From Verrucomicrobiota bacterium (GTDB taxonomy: Bacteria; Verrucomicrobiota; Verrucomicrobiia; Opitutales; Opitutaceae), in assembly GCA_016721945.1 (NCBI GenBank), contig JADKHC010000009.1, forward strand, positions 1-64,000: DNA of 64,000 nt. Reading direction: 5' to 3'. The notes beneath the pieces were generated by a model that saw only the letters and a program-made list of their open reading frames with translations, had not been told where the DNA came from and made no database searches. Shown one piece after another: positions 12,921-21,489 of this stretch. Position 1 is the first letter of the stretch. Each line of letters starts with the position of its first letter. A program made the translations under genes and the position numbers.

Positions 12921-13346
12921 TTAGTCGACGACTTCGATGCCCATGTTACGGGCAGTGCCGGCGATGATCTTGATACCAGCAGCCTCGTCTTTGGCGTTGA
13001 GGTCCTTGATCTTGATCTTGTAGATCTCGGCGAGCTGCTTCTTGGTGACCTTACCGACTTTGTCTTGGTTCGGCTTGGCAGAACCGCTGGCGATGTTGGC
13101 GGCCTTCTTGAGGAGGACCGAAGCCGGCGGCGACTTGAGGATGAAAGTGAAGCTCTTGTCAGAGAAGACCGTGATGACGACCGGCAAAATCATGCCGTTC
13201 TGGTCCTTGGTCTTGGCGTTAAATTCTTTGCAGAACGCCATGATGTTGACGCCCTGGGCACCGAGTGCGGGACCGACGGGAGGAGCGGGATTGGCGGCGC
13301 CAGCGGGGAGCTGGAGGCGGATATAACCTTGGATCTTCTTGGCCAT
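12921..13346 (-). CDS. rplK: 50S ribosomal protein L11
   Basis: The 141-aa protein that binds the GTPase-associated region of 23S rRNA. MAKKIQGYIRLQLPAGAANPAPPVGPALG is the hallmark L11 N-terminus (core PAPPVGPALGAQGVN), with the proline-containing FILKSPPASVLLKKAA segment and the C-terminal GTARNMGIEV end. The length is standard. It is followed by rplA and preceded by nusG with a 70-base gap. Confidence 0.98.
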   Translation of the reverse strand: MAKKIQGYIRLQLPAGAANPAPPVGPALGAQGVNIMAFCKEFNAKTKDQNGMILPVVITVFSDKSFTFILKSPPASVLLKKAANIASGSAKPNQDKVGKVTKKQLAEIYKIKIKDLNAKDEAAGIKIIAGTARNMGIEVVD

Positions 13347-13416
13347 GATAGTAAGGGTGGCGGGTGTTTAGACGTGTGTTTGGGCGAACGTCGGCGGTTG
13401 CAAAGAGGGCGGCGCG

Positions 13417-13995
13417 TCAGTCTGTGATGCGTTGCACCTGCCAGTATTCGAGCTCGACCGGGGTGAACCGGCCGAAAATGGAAACGGAGATTTTGAGTTT
13501 GCCGCGCGCGGGGTCGATTTCATCGATCCGGCCGGTGAGATTAGCGAAGGCTCCGTCGTTGATCTTAACTTCTTCGCCGACTTCGTACTGAACTTTCGGC
13601 ACTTCTTTGCCGCTGGCAGCTTCGACGCGGGCTTTGATTTCGTCGATTTCGGTCTGGCGCAAGGCAGCAGGATGATCGCCGCCGACAAAGCCGATCACGC
13701 CAGCAACTTCTTTTATGAAGTACCAAGGCTTGTTGATGACTTTCTTGTCCTCGCCGTAGAGCTTCATCTGAATGAAGACGTAGCCAGGATAAAGTTTGCG
13801 GGTCTTGGAGGACTTTTTACCGCCTTTGACTTCAGAAACAACCTCCGTGGGAAGCAGGATTTCGAAGACGTGGTCTTCGAGCTCTTCCTGTTTCTTAAAC
13901 TTTTCGATGTAAAGTTTAACCTTATTCTCCTGACCGGAGAGTGTGTGGACGGCAAACCACTGGGCGTCGGCGGGGGCTGTAACTTGGGCGGGCAT
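13417..13995 (-). CDS. nusG: Transcription termination/antitermination protein NusG
   Basis: A 192-aa transcription elongation factor that binds RNA polymerase through its NGN domain (residues about 12-115, with QWFAVHTLSGQENKV and YPGYVFIQM) and couples to Rho or S10 through its C-terminal KOW domain (about 138-190, EVKINDGAFANLTGRIDEID, key core GAFANLTGRI). The length is normal and no large insertion is seen. It is 8 bases downstream of secE, the classic pairing. Confidence 0.97.
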   Translation of the reverse strand: MPAQVTAPADAQWFAVHTLSGQENKVKLYIEKFKKQEELEDHVFEILLPTEVVSEVKGGKKSSKTRKLYPGYVFIQMKLYGEDKKVINKPWYFIKEVAGVIGFVGGDHPAALRQTEIDEIKARVEAASGKEVPKVQYEVGEEVKINDGAFANLTGRIDEIDPARGKLKISVSIFGRFTPVELEYWQVQRITD

Positions 13996-14003
13996 GGGTG
14001 GGT

Positions 14004-14219
14004 TTAGCTGGCCAACTTGGTGACGAGGCCGGTGAACAAATCGACAACCTGATAGAGGGCAAAATCGGTGATGCTCGTGAACAGGCCGAGAATGACCGCC
14101 GCCACGATAACCACGATGGTGGAGTCGCGCAGTTCCTGACGGGTGGGCCAGGTAGCCTTCTTCAGCTCGTCAACGATTTCGCCGACAAAGATGCGGGTGC
14201 CGCGGAACGGGTTTTTCAT
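14004..14219 (-). CDS. secE: Preprotein translocase subunit SecE
   Basis: A 71-aa single-span SecE of the SecYEG channel. The start at 14219 (MKNPFRGTR) is preferred over a longer frame, which would extend towards the upstream tRNA. The amphipathic SecE motif VDELKKATWPTRQELRDST precedes one membrane helix (about residues 34-56). This short form is usual outside the enterobacteria. It lies between tRNA-Trp and nusG, as expected. Confidence 0.95.
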   Translation of the reverse strand: MKNPFRGTRIFVGEIVDELKKATWPTRQELRDSTIVVIVAAVILGLFTSITDFALYQVVDLFTGLVTKLAS

Positions 14220-14231
14220 GGGAGGGAAACT

Positions 14232-14307
14232 TGGCAGGCGCGGAGGGAATCGAACCCCCAACCAACGGTTTTGGAGACCGCTACTCTACCAATTGAGCTA
14301 CACGCCT
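14232..14307 (-). tRNA. tRNA-Trp (anticodon CCA)
   Basis: A 76-base cloverleaf on the minus strand. The acceptor stem AGGCGTG pairs with CGCGCCT (one G-U pair), the discriminator base is G and the CCA end is encoded. The anticodon loop is CTCCAAA, giving CCA for tryptophan, and the T-loop is GGTTCGATTCC. It lies between tuf and secE, the common place for tRNA-Trp in bacteria. Confidence 0.96.
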
Positions 14308-14334
14308 GTGATATTATGGCTTTTAGACGACGCA

Positions 14335-14361
14335 GCCGAGGCCCCTATGTGAGGCCTCGGC
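14335..14361 (-). other. Stem-loop between tuf and tRNA-Trp
   Basis: A 9-bp perfect stem (GCCGAGGCC at 14335-14343, GGCCTCGGC at 14353-14361) with a 9-base loop, 28 bases after the tuf stop. No T run follows on the minus strand, so it may be a processing or stability signal rather than a full terminator. The tRNA follows 28 bases further on. Confidence 0.55.
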
Positions 14362-14388
14362 GGTCGATGTTAGAACAATTTGCAGATC

Positions 14389-15579
<1,191 letters not shown>

Positions 15580-15649
15580 GGAGTTTGTGACGTTGTGAGT
15601 TAGATGTTTTGACCTCGGTTTATCGTCGGGAAGTCACCGACGCTGACCC

Positions 15650-15725
15650 TGGAGCCCAGAACCGGATTCGAACCGGCGACCTCGTCCTTACCAAGGACGT
15701 GCTCTGCCAACTGAGCTATCTGGGC
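15650..15725 (-). tRNA. tRNA-Thr (anticodon GGT)
   Basis: A 76-base cloverleaf on the minus strand. GCCCAGA pairs with TCTGGGC in the acceptor stem, the CCA end is encoded, the D-arm is GCTCAGTTGGCAGAGC, the anticodon stem is GTCCT/AGGAC with loop TGGTA giving GGT, and the T-arm is CCGGTTCGAATCCGG. It precedes tuf by about 70 bases and is probably cotranscribed with it. Confidence 0.96.
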
Positions 15726-15823
15726 AGACCAAGGAATTGGGTCAAAAAACGTGAAAAAGAGCGAAGAACGTGAAGGTCGGGTTTTCGCCCGTCAACTGAA
15801 ATTATGCGCAATCTCACAAATTC

Positions 15824-16576
15824 CTATGGTCCTATGCGCAGTGCATAGAAACCTGGAGCCAATCGTGCACCGAGTCTGAACTGTTTAGCAACATACATTC
15901 TGAAATAGTTATCCACAGCCTCAAAACCGGAGCCGCTGGTAACCGTAGGTTCACCGACCATGCCGGAGGCTTCGATCGAGATAATCATCTCCATGGGCTG
16001 CCAATCTACTGCGGGCAATGCGTTTGCTTGATCGGAGGTCAAGGGCATCGCGAGCACGGTCCGACCGCTTTTCGCTTGCTGCACCTCAAGGAAGGCCTCG
16101 CGGGCCGGAAGTGGCTTGTAGGGATAATTTATGCGGCCGAGGACGTAAAAAGGATTGGGCGCTGTACCGGTTGACAGGGCTTGCACTGGGTTTTCGGGTA
16201 CGCCGATTGGTTCGGGGAATGCGACTTTTTTCATGTCGTATTCGTCAAAGGCATACTGTGCGGGAAAATCGCGAAAGGCCGCTCCCGGTTCACGGCGTAA
16301 GCTGGCTGGCAGTTCAGGGTCGCTACTATTAATAGACGTTGGCAGGAAAAGTGGCTTGGGGTCGTAAAGCTCCACCTGCTGCATCAACGCAGCATTGCCG
16401 CCCTTGGAATCAGCGCGAGCGATCGCGACCGATGACGTTGGCTGGCCGGGCGTTTTTCCGCTGGGAGTTTTCGGCAGGCGCACCAGGGTCGCCGCCAGGA
16501 CCACCAGCGCGACAAGCACGGCGGCGATAGCGATGGCAATCCCAAGCGTATTCCCCTGCCCTCGCGCTTTACTCAT
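15824..16576 (-). CDS. TonB-like energy transducer protein
   Basis: A 250-aa protein with one N-terminal membrane helix (about residues 11-33), a proline/serine linker and a C-terminal globular region. This ends with DWQPMEMIISIEASGMV, VDNYFRMYVAKQF and FYALRIGP, which fit the beta-alpha-beta layout of TonB C-terminal domains. It is the last gene of a four-gene operon and overlaps the ExbD-like gene by the ATGA tetranucleotide (16573-16576). It is expected to span the periplasm. The outer-membrane partner is unknown, and no TonB-dependent receptor is in the window. The TonB call rests mainly on context and fold pattern. Confidence 0.7.
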   Translation of the reverse strand: MSKARGQGNTLGIAIAIAAVLVALVVLAATLVRLPKTPSGKTPGQPTSSVAIARADSKGGNAALMQQVELYDPKPLFLPTSINSSDPELPASLRREPGAAFRDFPAQYAFDEYDMKKVAFPEPIGVPENPVQALSTGTAPNPFYVLGRINYPYKPLPAREAFLEVQQAKSGRTVLAMPLTSDQANALPAVDWQPMEMIISIEASGMVGEPTVTSGSGFEAVDNYFRMYVAKQFRLGARLAPGFYALRIGP

Positions 16577-17031
16577 GGCTTCACTCCAGCACTAGGAACG
16601 ACCGATTGCATGGCCAACTGAATGTCGACAAAACCCGCAGTCTTCGCGGCATCAGAAATATTGGTGAAAACATCCATCGGAGCCCGGGTGTCCATGATGA
16701 CAAGCAAGGTGGAGCCTGGTGCGCGCTTAGCCTGGGCCAGCATCCAGTCAGGCAATCGAGCCAGTGCGATCAAGCCATCCCCACCCCAAACTTGGCCGTT
16801 GGCGTTGACGCTGATCGAAACCGGCGTGGCCCTGGCGTGAGTGATGGGGTCCTCGCTCTTGGGAAGCAGAATATCGCGATTGTCCACCCGTAGCCCCGGC
16901 GACAAAACAAAATGCGAACTGAACAGGGTAAAAAACAGCGCGATCAGTCCGCCGTTCACCAGATAAATGAAGTCGAAATTTCGCGGTGGCGGGCGCAACC
17001 GCGAGAGAAGATCAAGCGGGCGCGTAATCAC
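16573..17031 (-). CDS. ExbD/TolR-like protein lacking the membrane aspartate
   Basis: A 152-aa protein starting with GTG and overlapping the ExbB-like gene by GTGA. It has a single N-terminal membrane helix (about 19-38) followed by the SSHFVLSPGLRV segment, which matches the FVLQPG region common in ExbD homologues of this phylum, then a periplasmic domain. A gapless alignment through that segment places N26 (in YLVNGG) where ExbD/TolR carry the essential proton-relaying aspartate (E. coli ExbD D25). The codon is AAC. The nearest aspartate, D20, is six residues earlier. Proton coupling may therefore be lost or rerouted. Confidence 0.8.
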   Translation of the reverse strand: MITRPLDLLSRLRPPPRNFDFIYLVNGGLIALFFTLFSSHFVLSPGLRVDNRDILLPKSEDPITHARATPVSISVNANGQVWGGDGLIALARLPDWMLAQAKRAPGSTLLVIMDTRAPMDVFTNISDAAKTAGFVDIQLAMQSVVPSAGVKP

Positions 17032-17765
17032 GAGCGGATAGCGCTGGCGGGTGGTTTCGACTGAGGTACTACCGCTGGCGGGGGCGTGGGGACGGCCGCA
17101 GGCGGCTCGGGCAACTGAATCACATTGGTTGGCTGGGTACCGGTGCGGTATTCAGTCAGTAGATACTGCATGATCTCGTTGCCGGACCATTCGACGTCAC
17201 GCACGAGGGCACGGACGCGGCCGACGAGAAAGTGGTACCCCAAATGGATCGGAATGGCGATGATGAGGCTGGCCGCAGTAGTGAGTAGCGCCTGCCACAT
17301 ACCGTTAGCAAGGGCATTAGCCGTGGCGTATTGCCCGCCCTGCATGAAAGCGTGAAAGGTGGTAATCATGCCGAGCAGCGTCCCGAGCAAGCCGATCAAG
17401 GGCGCGATTTGACCGAGCGCGGCGAGCGAGCCGAGTCGACGCTCGAGCGAGGGAATCTCCACCACGGCGGCTTCTTGTACGGCGAAGCGCATGGTGTCGG
17501 CATCTTCAGCGGCGTTCAGCAGCGCGGCTTTCACCACGGCAGGCACGGGCCCGGGTGCCTCCTCGCAAAGAGTCAGCGCCTCGACGATGCGGCGCTTGCT
17601 CAGGGCGTTTTTAATTCCATCTAGGAATTGTTTCGAGCGGATCTGACCGCGGTGCAGGAAAAGTGTGCGCTCGATGAAGATCACCAGTGCCACGACGGCA
17701 ACCAGTAGCACCACGAGCATCATCGGGCCACCATCCATAAAGAGACTGAAATCAAAAGCGGACAT
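17028..17765 (-). CDS. MotA/TolQ/ExbB-family protein with Glu-to-Gln change
   Basis: A 245-aa inner-membrane protein with an N-terminal helix (about 15-32), a cytoplasmic loop, and two helices bearing the family motifs GLLGTLLGM (T129) and QALLTTAASLIIAIP (T163). These match E. coli ExbB T148 and T181. The acidic residue five positions before the second Thr (E176 in ExbB) is Gln158 here, from codon CAG. A proline-rich C-terminal tail (about 205-245) follows. It should form a channel with the ExbD-like product encoded immediately downstream. The paired loss of both acidic residues is discussed in the findings. Confidence 0.88.
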   Translation of the reverse strand: MSAFDFSLFMDGGPMMLVVLLVAVVALVIFIERTLFLHRGQIRSKQFLDGIKNALSKRRIVEALTLCEEAPGPVPAVVKAALLNAAEDADTMRFAVQEAAVVEIPSLERRLGSLAALGQIAPLIGLLGTLLGMITTFHAFMQGGQYATANALANGMWQALLTTAASLIIAIPIHLGYHFLVGRVRALVRDVEWSGNEIMQYLLTEYRTGTQPTNVIQLPEPPAAVPTPPPAVVPQSKPPASAIRS

Positions 17766-17836
17766 CTGGATGAAGGCGGTTAAACCGACAATTGGTGGGC
17801 TCGTAAACGTTAAAACTGTGATGAAGAGGGCGCTGG

Positions 17837-20503
17837 TTAAGGAGTTTTTTGGGTTCTGAAACGCGCAAGTCGCTCTTGAGCCTGCGCGGCGTAGGGCAAT
17901 CCGTTACTGATGATTAGATCGTACGTTTCGCGTGCCTGTTCCAGTTTGGCCTGTTTTTCGAAGAGATCGCCCATCTCGAACAGAGTCTTGGAGATCCACA
18001 CGCGGCCTTTGGCCCCGAGGCTTGCGGCCTTGCTGGCGTCGGGCACGACGTTGGTGATCAAACGCCCCCAAACTTCCAGCGCACCTCGAGCATTGCCCCG
18101 GCGCGACAGGCTAAGGCCATATTTGAAACCTGCCTCGGCGCGGATATCGGTCGGCGCACCTTGCAGGTCGAGCAGGCCTTCATAAATCGTGGCAGCACTT
18201 TCCTGGTGCGACGCATCGGAGGTTCCCTGCGCGCCATGACAATCGGCCAGCGCCAAACGGGCCGCGAGCACGTCTTGATGCTGTGGGAACTCGTTGACCA
18301 ACTGCTCAAAAATCGTCTGCGCGGCCGGATTATCGTTGGTCAGGCGAAGCAGGTTGCCCTGTTTCATGCGGGCGTAAAACACCAGGTCGCTCTTCGGGTA
18401 ATTAACCACCAGCCGTTGCAAAATGCCGTACGCTTCGTCGAGAAATTTCTTCTGGGCGCGCCGCTCGGCGTATTGAGCTGCCTGATACAACGCATAGGGA
18501 GCGTAAGAACTGGTTTTATACTCATCGGCCAAGCTCTGCAACGAACCTTGCGCCCGAACCAATTGTCCGTGCGCGGCGTCGTAATCGGCCTCGGCAATGT
18601 AAGAATAAACTGCGGCGTCGGACTTGGGGAATTCTGCGCGAAGTTTAGCCAGCCGCTCAAGAGCCGCTTCGGGATTGGGCGGATTGAGCGCAAAATTCGC
18701 CTGCGCCTGCAGCAGCATCGTCATGCTGGCGATTTGAGTGCTGAGACCGGCCTCGATGCCACCGAGCGAGCCAAGCAGTTTCTCGGTCAAAACCAGTGTG
18801 CGCGCCGGTTCGAGTGTGAGCGAGAGATTGGCCTGCAACCAGCCAAGCTGCGCCCGCAAATCGGCCGGCAAATTACCGGCGTCCGCAGGCGTAGCCATCA
18901 GGCGGTTGAGTCGCTCATAGGCCTTGCCGGTCTCGCCAGCGGCTTCGAGTGCACGGGCCAGATTCCATTCGGCCTGCCAGCGATGAACCGCATCAAACCG
19001 GGAATTTCCCGCCATCTTGTCGAGCAGTTCTTGCGGACGCTTGAACCGGTCGCGATCGCCACGGCCTTCTTCGGAATTGGCCACTTCGACCTCGGCAACC
19101 AACTGCTGAAACAGCAGCAGGCCGGGCGCAACGCCCGTGGGAACTTCGTCCAACGTCGTGGCGTAAGCATCAGCTGCATTGCGGTAATCCGGACCGCTGC
19201 GGGAACTCAGCCCTGCACGAAACCATGCTTCGGCTACGAGCACGCCGAGTTGTGCATGCGCCTCGCCGACCACCAGCACTTCGCGAGCCTTGGTCGCCTG
19301 GTTGGCGGCGTTGCGATAGCGTCCCTGTTCCCAAGCCGTACCAGTCAATACACCTAAAGCCAGTCCCTTCAACTGCGAGCCCGGATACTGGGCAAGCAGG
19401 CGGCTGGCATCGGTTTCGGCCCGGGCATAATCCTTCTCGCTCAACGCAAGCTGCGCGCGAAACAACAGCAGGTATTCTAAAAGTGGATGCGCTACCGAGG
19501 CGTTGATCAATTCATCGAGACGGCGTCGAAAATCTTCCCGGCTAGATCCCACCCGCGAGGAGCGCGCGAGCATCTGCAAAGCCACACGCTGTTTGTCCCG
19601 ATCCGATCCGGTGGCCAACAACGTGCCGAGCGCGCTGCGCCCCACCCCGTCCTCCGCTCCGCTGATCACACCCAGCAACAAACGCCATTCGTCGTTGATC
19701 GCGCGCTCTTCGATCGGCAGCGCCTGAAGCTGTCGTTGCAAAAATGTCGTGGCTTCGGATTTCGATCTGAGCGCGTACAAGTTTAGTGCATACAACTTAA
19801 CATAACCATAAAGCTGCTGACCGCCCTGCACTAGAAACTTATCCACGCCTTGTTTGGCTTCCGTGAGACGCGGCTCCGAGAAATCGCCGAGCTTCAATTT
19901 CGCCTCTTCGCGAGCGATGACAAAACGAGTTCGCTGCGTTTCAGAAACCGCCGCGTCGATCGCCTGCTGATACAACGCCAAAGCGCGGTTGACGTCACGC
20001 GGCGCCACTTCGGCAAGCTGCCCCTGAAGATACAGCAGCCAGCTCCGGTCAGCAGCGGGCAATTCCTCGGTCGTGATCGTAGCCGCGGTCGCGCGAGCCT
20101 CGTCATAGCGTTGTTCACGAAAAGCCACGAGCGCCTGCCGCAATCGGAAAGCCGGAGTCGCCAGTCCAAGATATTTCTTCAGCGCCACCGCCGCCTCATC
20201 AGTACGATCCTCGTCGAGCAAGGCCGTCACCAGATCAACGGTCAGTTGCGCGCGCAGATCGGACTTCGTGGCCGGATTGTCGAGCAGCCGCTGAAACATG
20301 TCCGCCGCGATTGTCGGGAAACCCATTTCCAGCGCGCGTTGAGCGGAAATTTGCAGGGCAAACCCGTTGGCCGGCGGAGTTTCGCCGCCTGTGAAAACCA
20401 GCGGAGCAGACAGGGTCAGCGGTTCCTGCGCGCGACCTAAACCAGCTGCCAGCAATAATACCAGCATGCAAAAAAACGAAGGGAGGCATGACGGAAAGCG
20501 CAT
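17837..20503 (-). CDS. Large secreted TPR-repeat protein, first gene of the Ton-like operon
   Basis: An 888-aa protein with a signal peptide (MRFPSCLPS to about residue 25, ending GLGRAQ) followed by almost continuous helical repeats with TPR character, such as KSDLVFYARMKQGNLL, FPQHQDVLAARLALADC and a final REYDLIIS-like repeat near the C-terminus. It is exported, so it is probably periplasmic. In Tol-Pal systems a TPR protein (CpoB/YbgF) accompanies the motor, and this larger protein may play a similar scaffold role (inference). It begins the operon with the ExbB-, ExbD- and TonB-like genes and is divergent from lemA. Confidence 0.8.
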   Translation of the reverse strand: MRFPSCLPSFFCMLVLLLAAGLGRAQEPLTLSAPLVFTGGETPPANGFALQISAQRALEMGFPTIAADMFQRLLDNPATKSDLRAQLTVDLVTALLDEDRTDEAAVALKKYLGLATPAFRLRQALVAFREQRYDEARATAATITTEELPAADRSWLLYLQGQLAEVAPRDVNRALALYQQAIDAAVSETQRTRFVIAREEAKLKLGDFSEPRLTEAKQGVDKFLVQGGQQLYGYVKLYALNLYALRSKSEATTFLQRQLQALPIEERAINDEWRLLLGVISGAEDGVGRSALGTLLATGSDRDKQRVALQMLARSSRVGSSREDFRRRLDELINASVAHPLLEYLLLFRAQLALSEKDYARAETDASRLLAQYPGSQLKGLALGVLTGTAWEQGRYRNAANQATKAREVLVVGEAHAQLGVLVAEAWFRAGLSSRSGPDYRNAADAYATTLDEVPTGVAPGLLLFQQLVAEVEVANSEEGRGDRDRFKRPQELLDKMAGNSRFDAVHRWQAEWNLARALEAAGETGKAYERLNRLMATPADAGNLPADLRAQLGWLQANLSLTLEPARTLVLTEKLLGSLGGIEAGLSTQIASMTMLLQAQANFALNPPNPEAALERLAKLRAEFPKSDAAVYSYIAEADYDAAHGQLVRAQGSLQSLADEYKTSSYAPYALYQAAQYAERRAQKKFLDEAYGILQRLVVNYPKSDLVFYARMKQGNLLRLTNDNPAAQTIFEQLVNEFPQHQDVLAARLALADCHGAQGTSDASHQESAATIYEGLLDLQGAPTDIRAEAGFKYGLSLSRRGNARGALEVWGRLITNVVPDASKAASLGAKGRVWISKTLFEMGDLFEKQAKLEQARETYDLIISNGLPYAAQAQERLARFRTQKTP

Positions 20504-20644
20504 ATTTAGCCATCAAGCTGTGCATCTCACCGCGCGGACGCAAGCCCGTGTCCCGGTGGAAAAATCACTAGCAAATGTAATCACTTCCTTCTCGTAGGAC
20601 GGCTGCGGATGCGCAAACTCTTGGGTCGAACCAATCCTTATCCC

Positions 20645-21247
20645 ATGAGCTTACTCTTGATCACCCTCGGCATCCTCGCAGCCATCGTTGTCGTCCTCGC
20701 CCTCTGGGTCATGGGCATCTACAACTCGCTCGTCGCACTCCGCAACCGTTTCAAAAACGCCTTCGCCCAGATCGACGTTCAGCTCAAGCGCCGCTACGAC
20801 CTGATTCCCAATCTAGTCGAAATCGCCAAAGGCTATCTCAAACACGAGCGCGAAACGCTCGAAGCCGTGATCAAGGCCCGCAACATCGCCGCCTCCGCCG
20901 CCCAGGCCGCTGCGGCCAATCCCGCCGACGCCAACGCCATGCGCGGCCTTGGCAACGCCGAAGCTGGTCTCGCTGGCGCGCTAAGTCGCTTGATGGTCGT
21001 GTCCGAAGCCTATCCCGAGTTAAAGGCCAACCAGAACATGATGCAGCTCACCGAGGAACTCACGTCGACCGAGAACAAAATCTCTTTTGCCCGCCAGGCT
21101 TACAACGACTCCGTGATGACCTACAACACGACGCGCGAAACCTTCCCGAACGTAATCTTCGCCGGCATGTTTGGCTTCCTCCCCGCCGAGCTTTTCAAGA
21201 TCGAAGACCCCACCGAGCGCAACGCGCCCCAGGTGAAGTTCTCATAA
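20645..21247 (+). CDS. lemA: LemA family protein
   Basis: A 200-aa protein. The start at 20645 (MSLLLITLGIL) is chosen because an upstream ATG only adds an unconserved segment. One N-terminal membrane helix is followed by the LemA signature: YNSLVALRNRFKNAFAQIDVQLKRR (core NRFKNAFAQIDVQLKRR), DLIPNLVEIAKGY, HERETLEAV and later ENKISFARQAYNDSV. The FPNVIFAGMFGF end is typical. It lies upstream of an M48 peptidase gene, a frequent and conserved partnership. The precise molecular role of LemA is not established. Confidence 0.94.
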   Translation: MSLLLITLGILAAIVVVLALWVMGIYNSLVALRNRFKNAFAQIDVQLKRRYDLIPNLVEIAKGYLKHERETLEAVIKARNIAASAAQAAAANPADANAMRGLGNAEAGLAGALSRLMVVSEAYPELKANQNMMQLTEELTSTENKISFARQAYNDSVMTYNTTRETFPNVIFAGMFGFLPAELFKIEDPTERNAPQVKFS

Positions 21248-21271
21248 AATAGGTGGAATGGCCAAGGGCTA

Positions 21272-21421
21272 AGCCGTAACGATGCAGTTGAAGCATAATC
21301 TCCAGCGAGGAGCGCTGTGCAGAAGGTGGAGCCCGATGTCCCCATCGGGCTTGATCGAAGCCGCTCCCAAACCAGCCCGTTAGAGACAACGGGCTCCACC
21401 CTTAACTGCATCGTTACGGCT
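21272..21421. repeat. Nested palindromic element, intact copy
   Basis: An outer inverted repeat (AGCCGTAACGATGCAGTT at 21272-21289 with its complement at 21404-21421) encloses an inner element bounded by GGTGGAGCCCG and CGGGCTCCACC. The inner part contains two small hairpins, one around GCCCGATG/CATCGGGC and one around AGCCCGTT/AACGGGCT. An interrupted second copy in opposite orientation lies at 54974-55457. It lies between lemA and the M48 gene and looks like a REP-type mobile palindrome. Confidence 0.8.
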
Positions 21422-21489
21422 AAGGGCAAAAGGGCCGGATCAGCGCTTCACCCCTTCGCCATTCTTCTTTCGTCCCCCGCCTATTTCCC

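Noticed and set aside
15730..15823. Promoter for tRNA-Thr/tuf with a TTGACG box
   Set aside because: A TTGACG is present on the minus strand, but no matching -10 element lies at a suitable distance, so it was not listed.
18161..19357. A 398-codon plus-strand frame opposite the TPR protein gene
   Set aside because: Complements the TPR gene, which has a signal peptide and repeats; the shadow has none.
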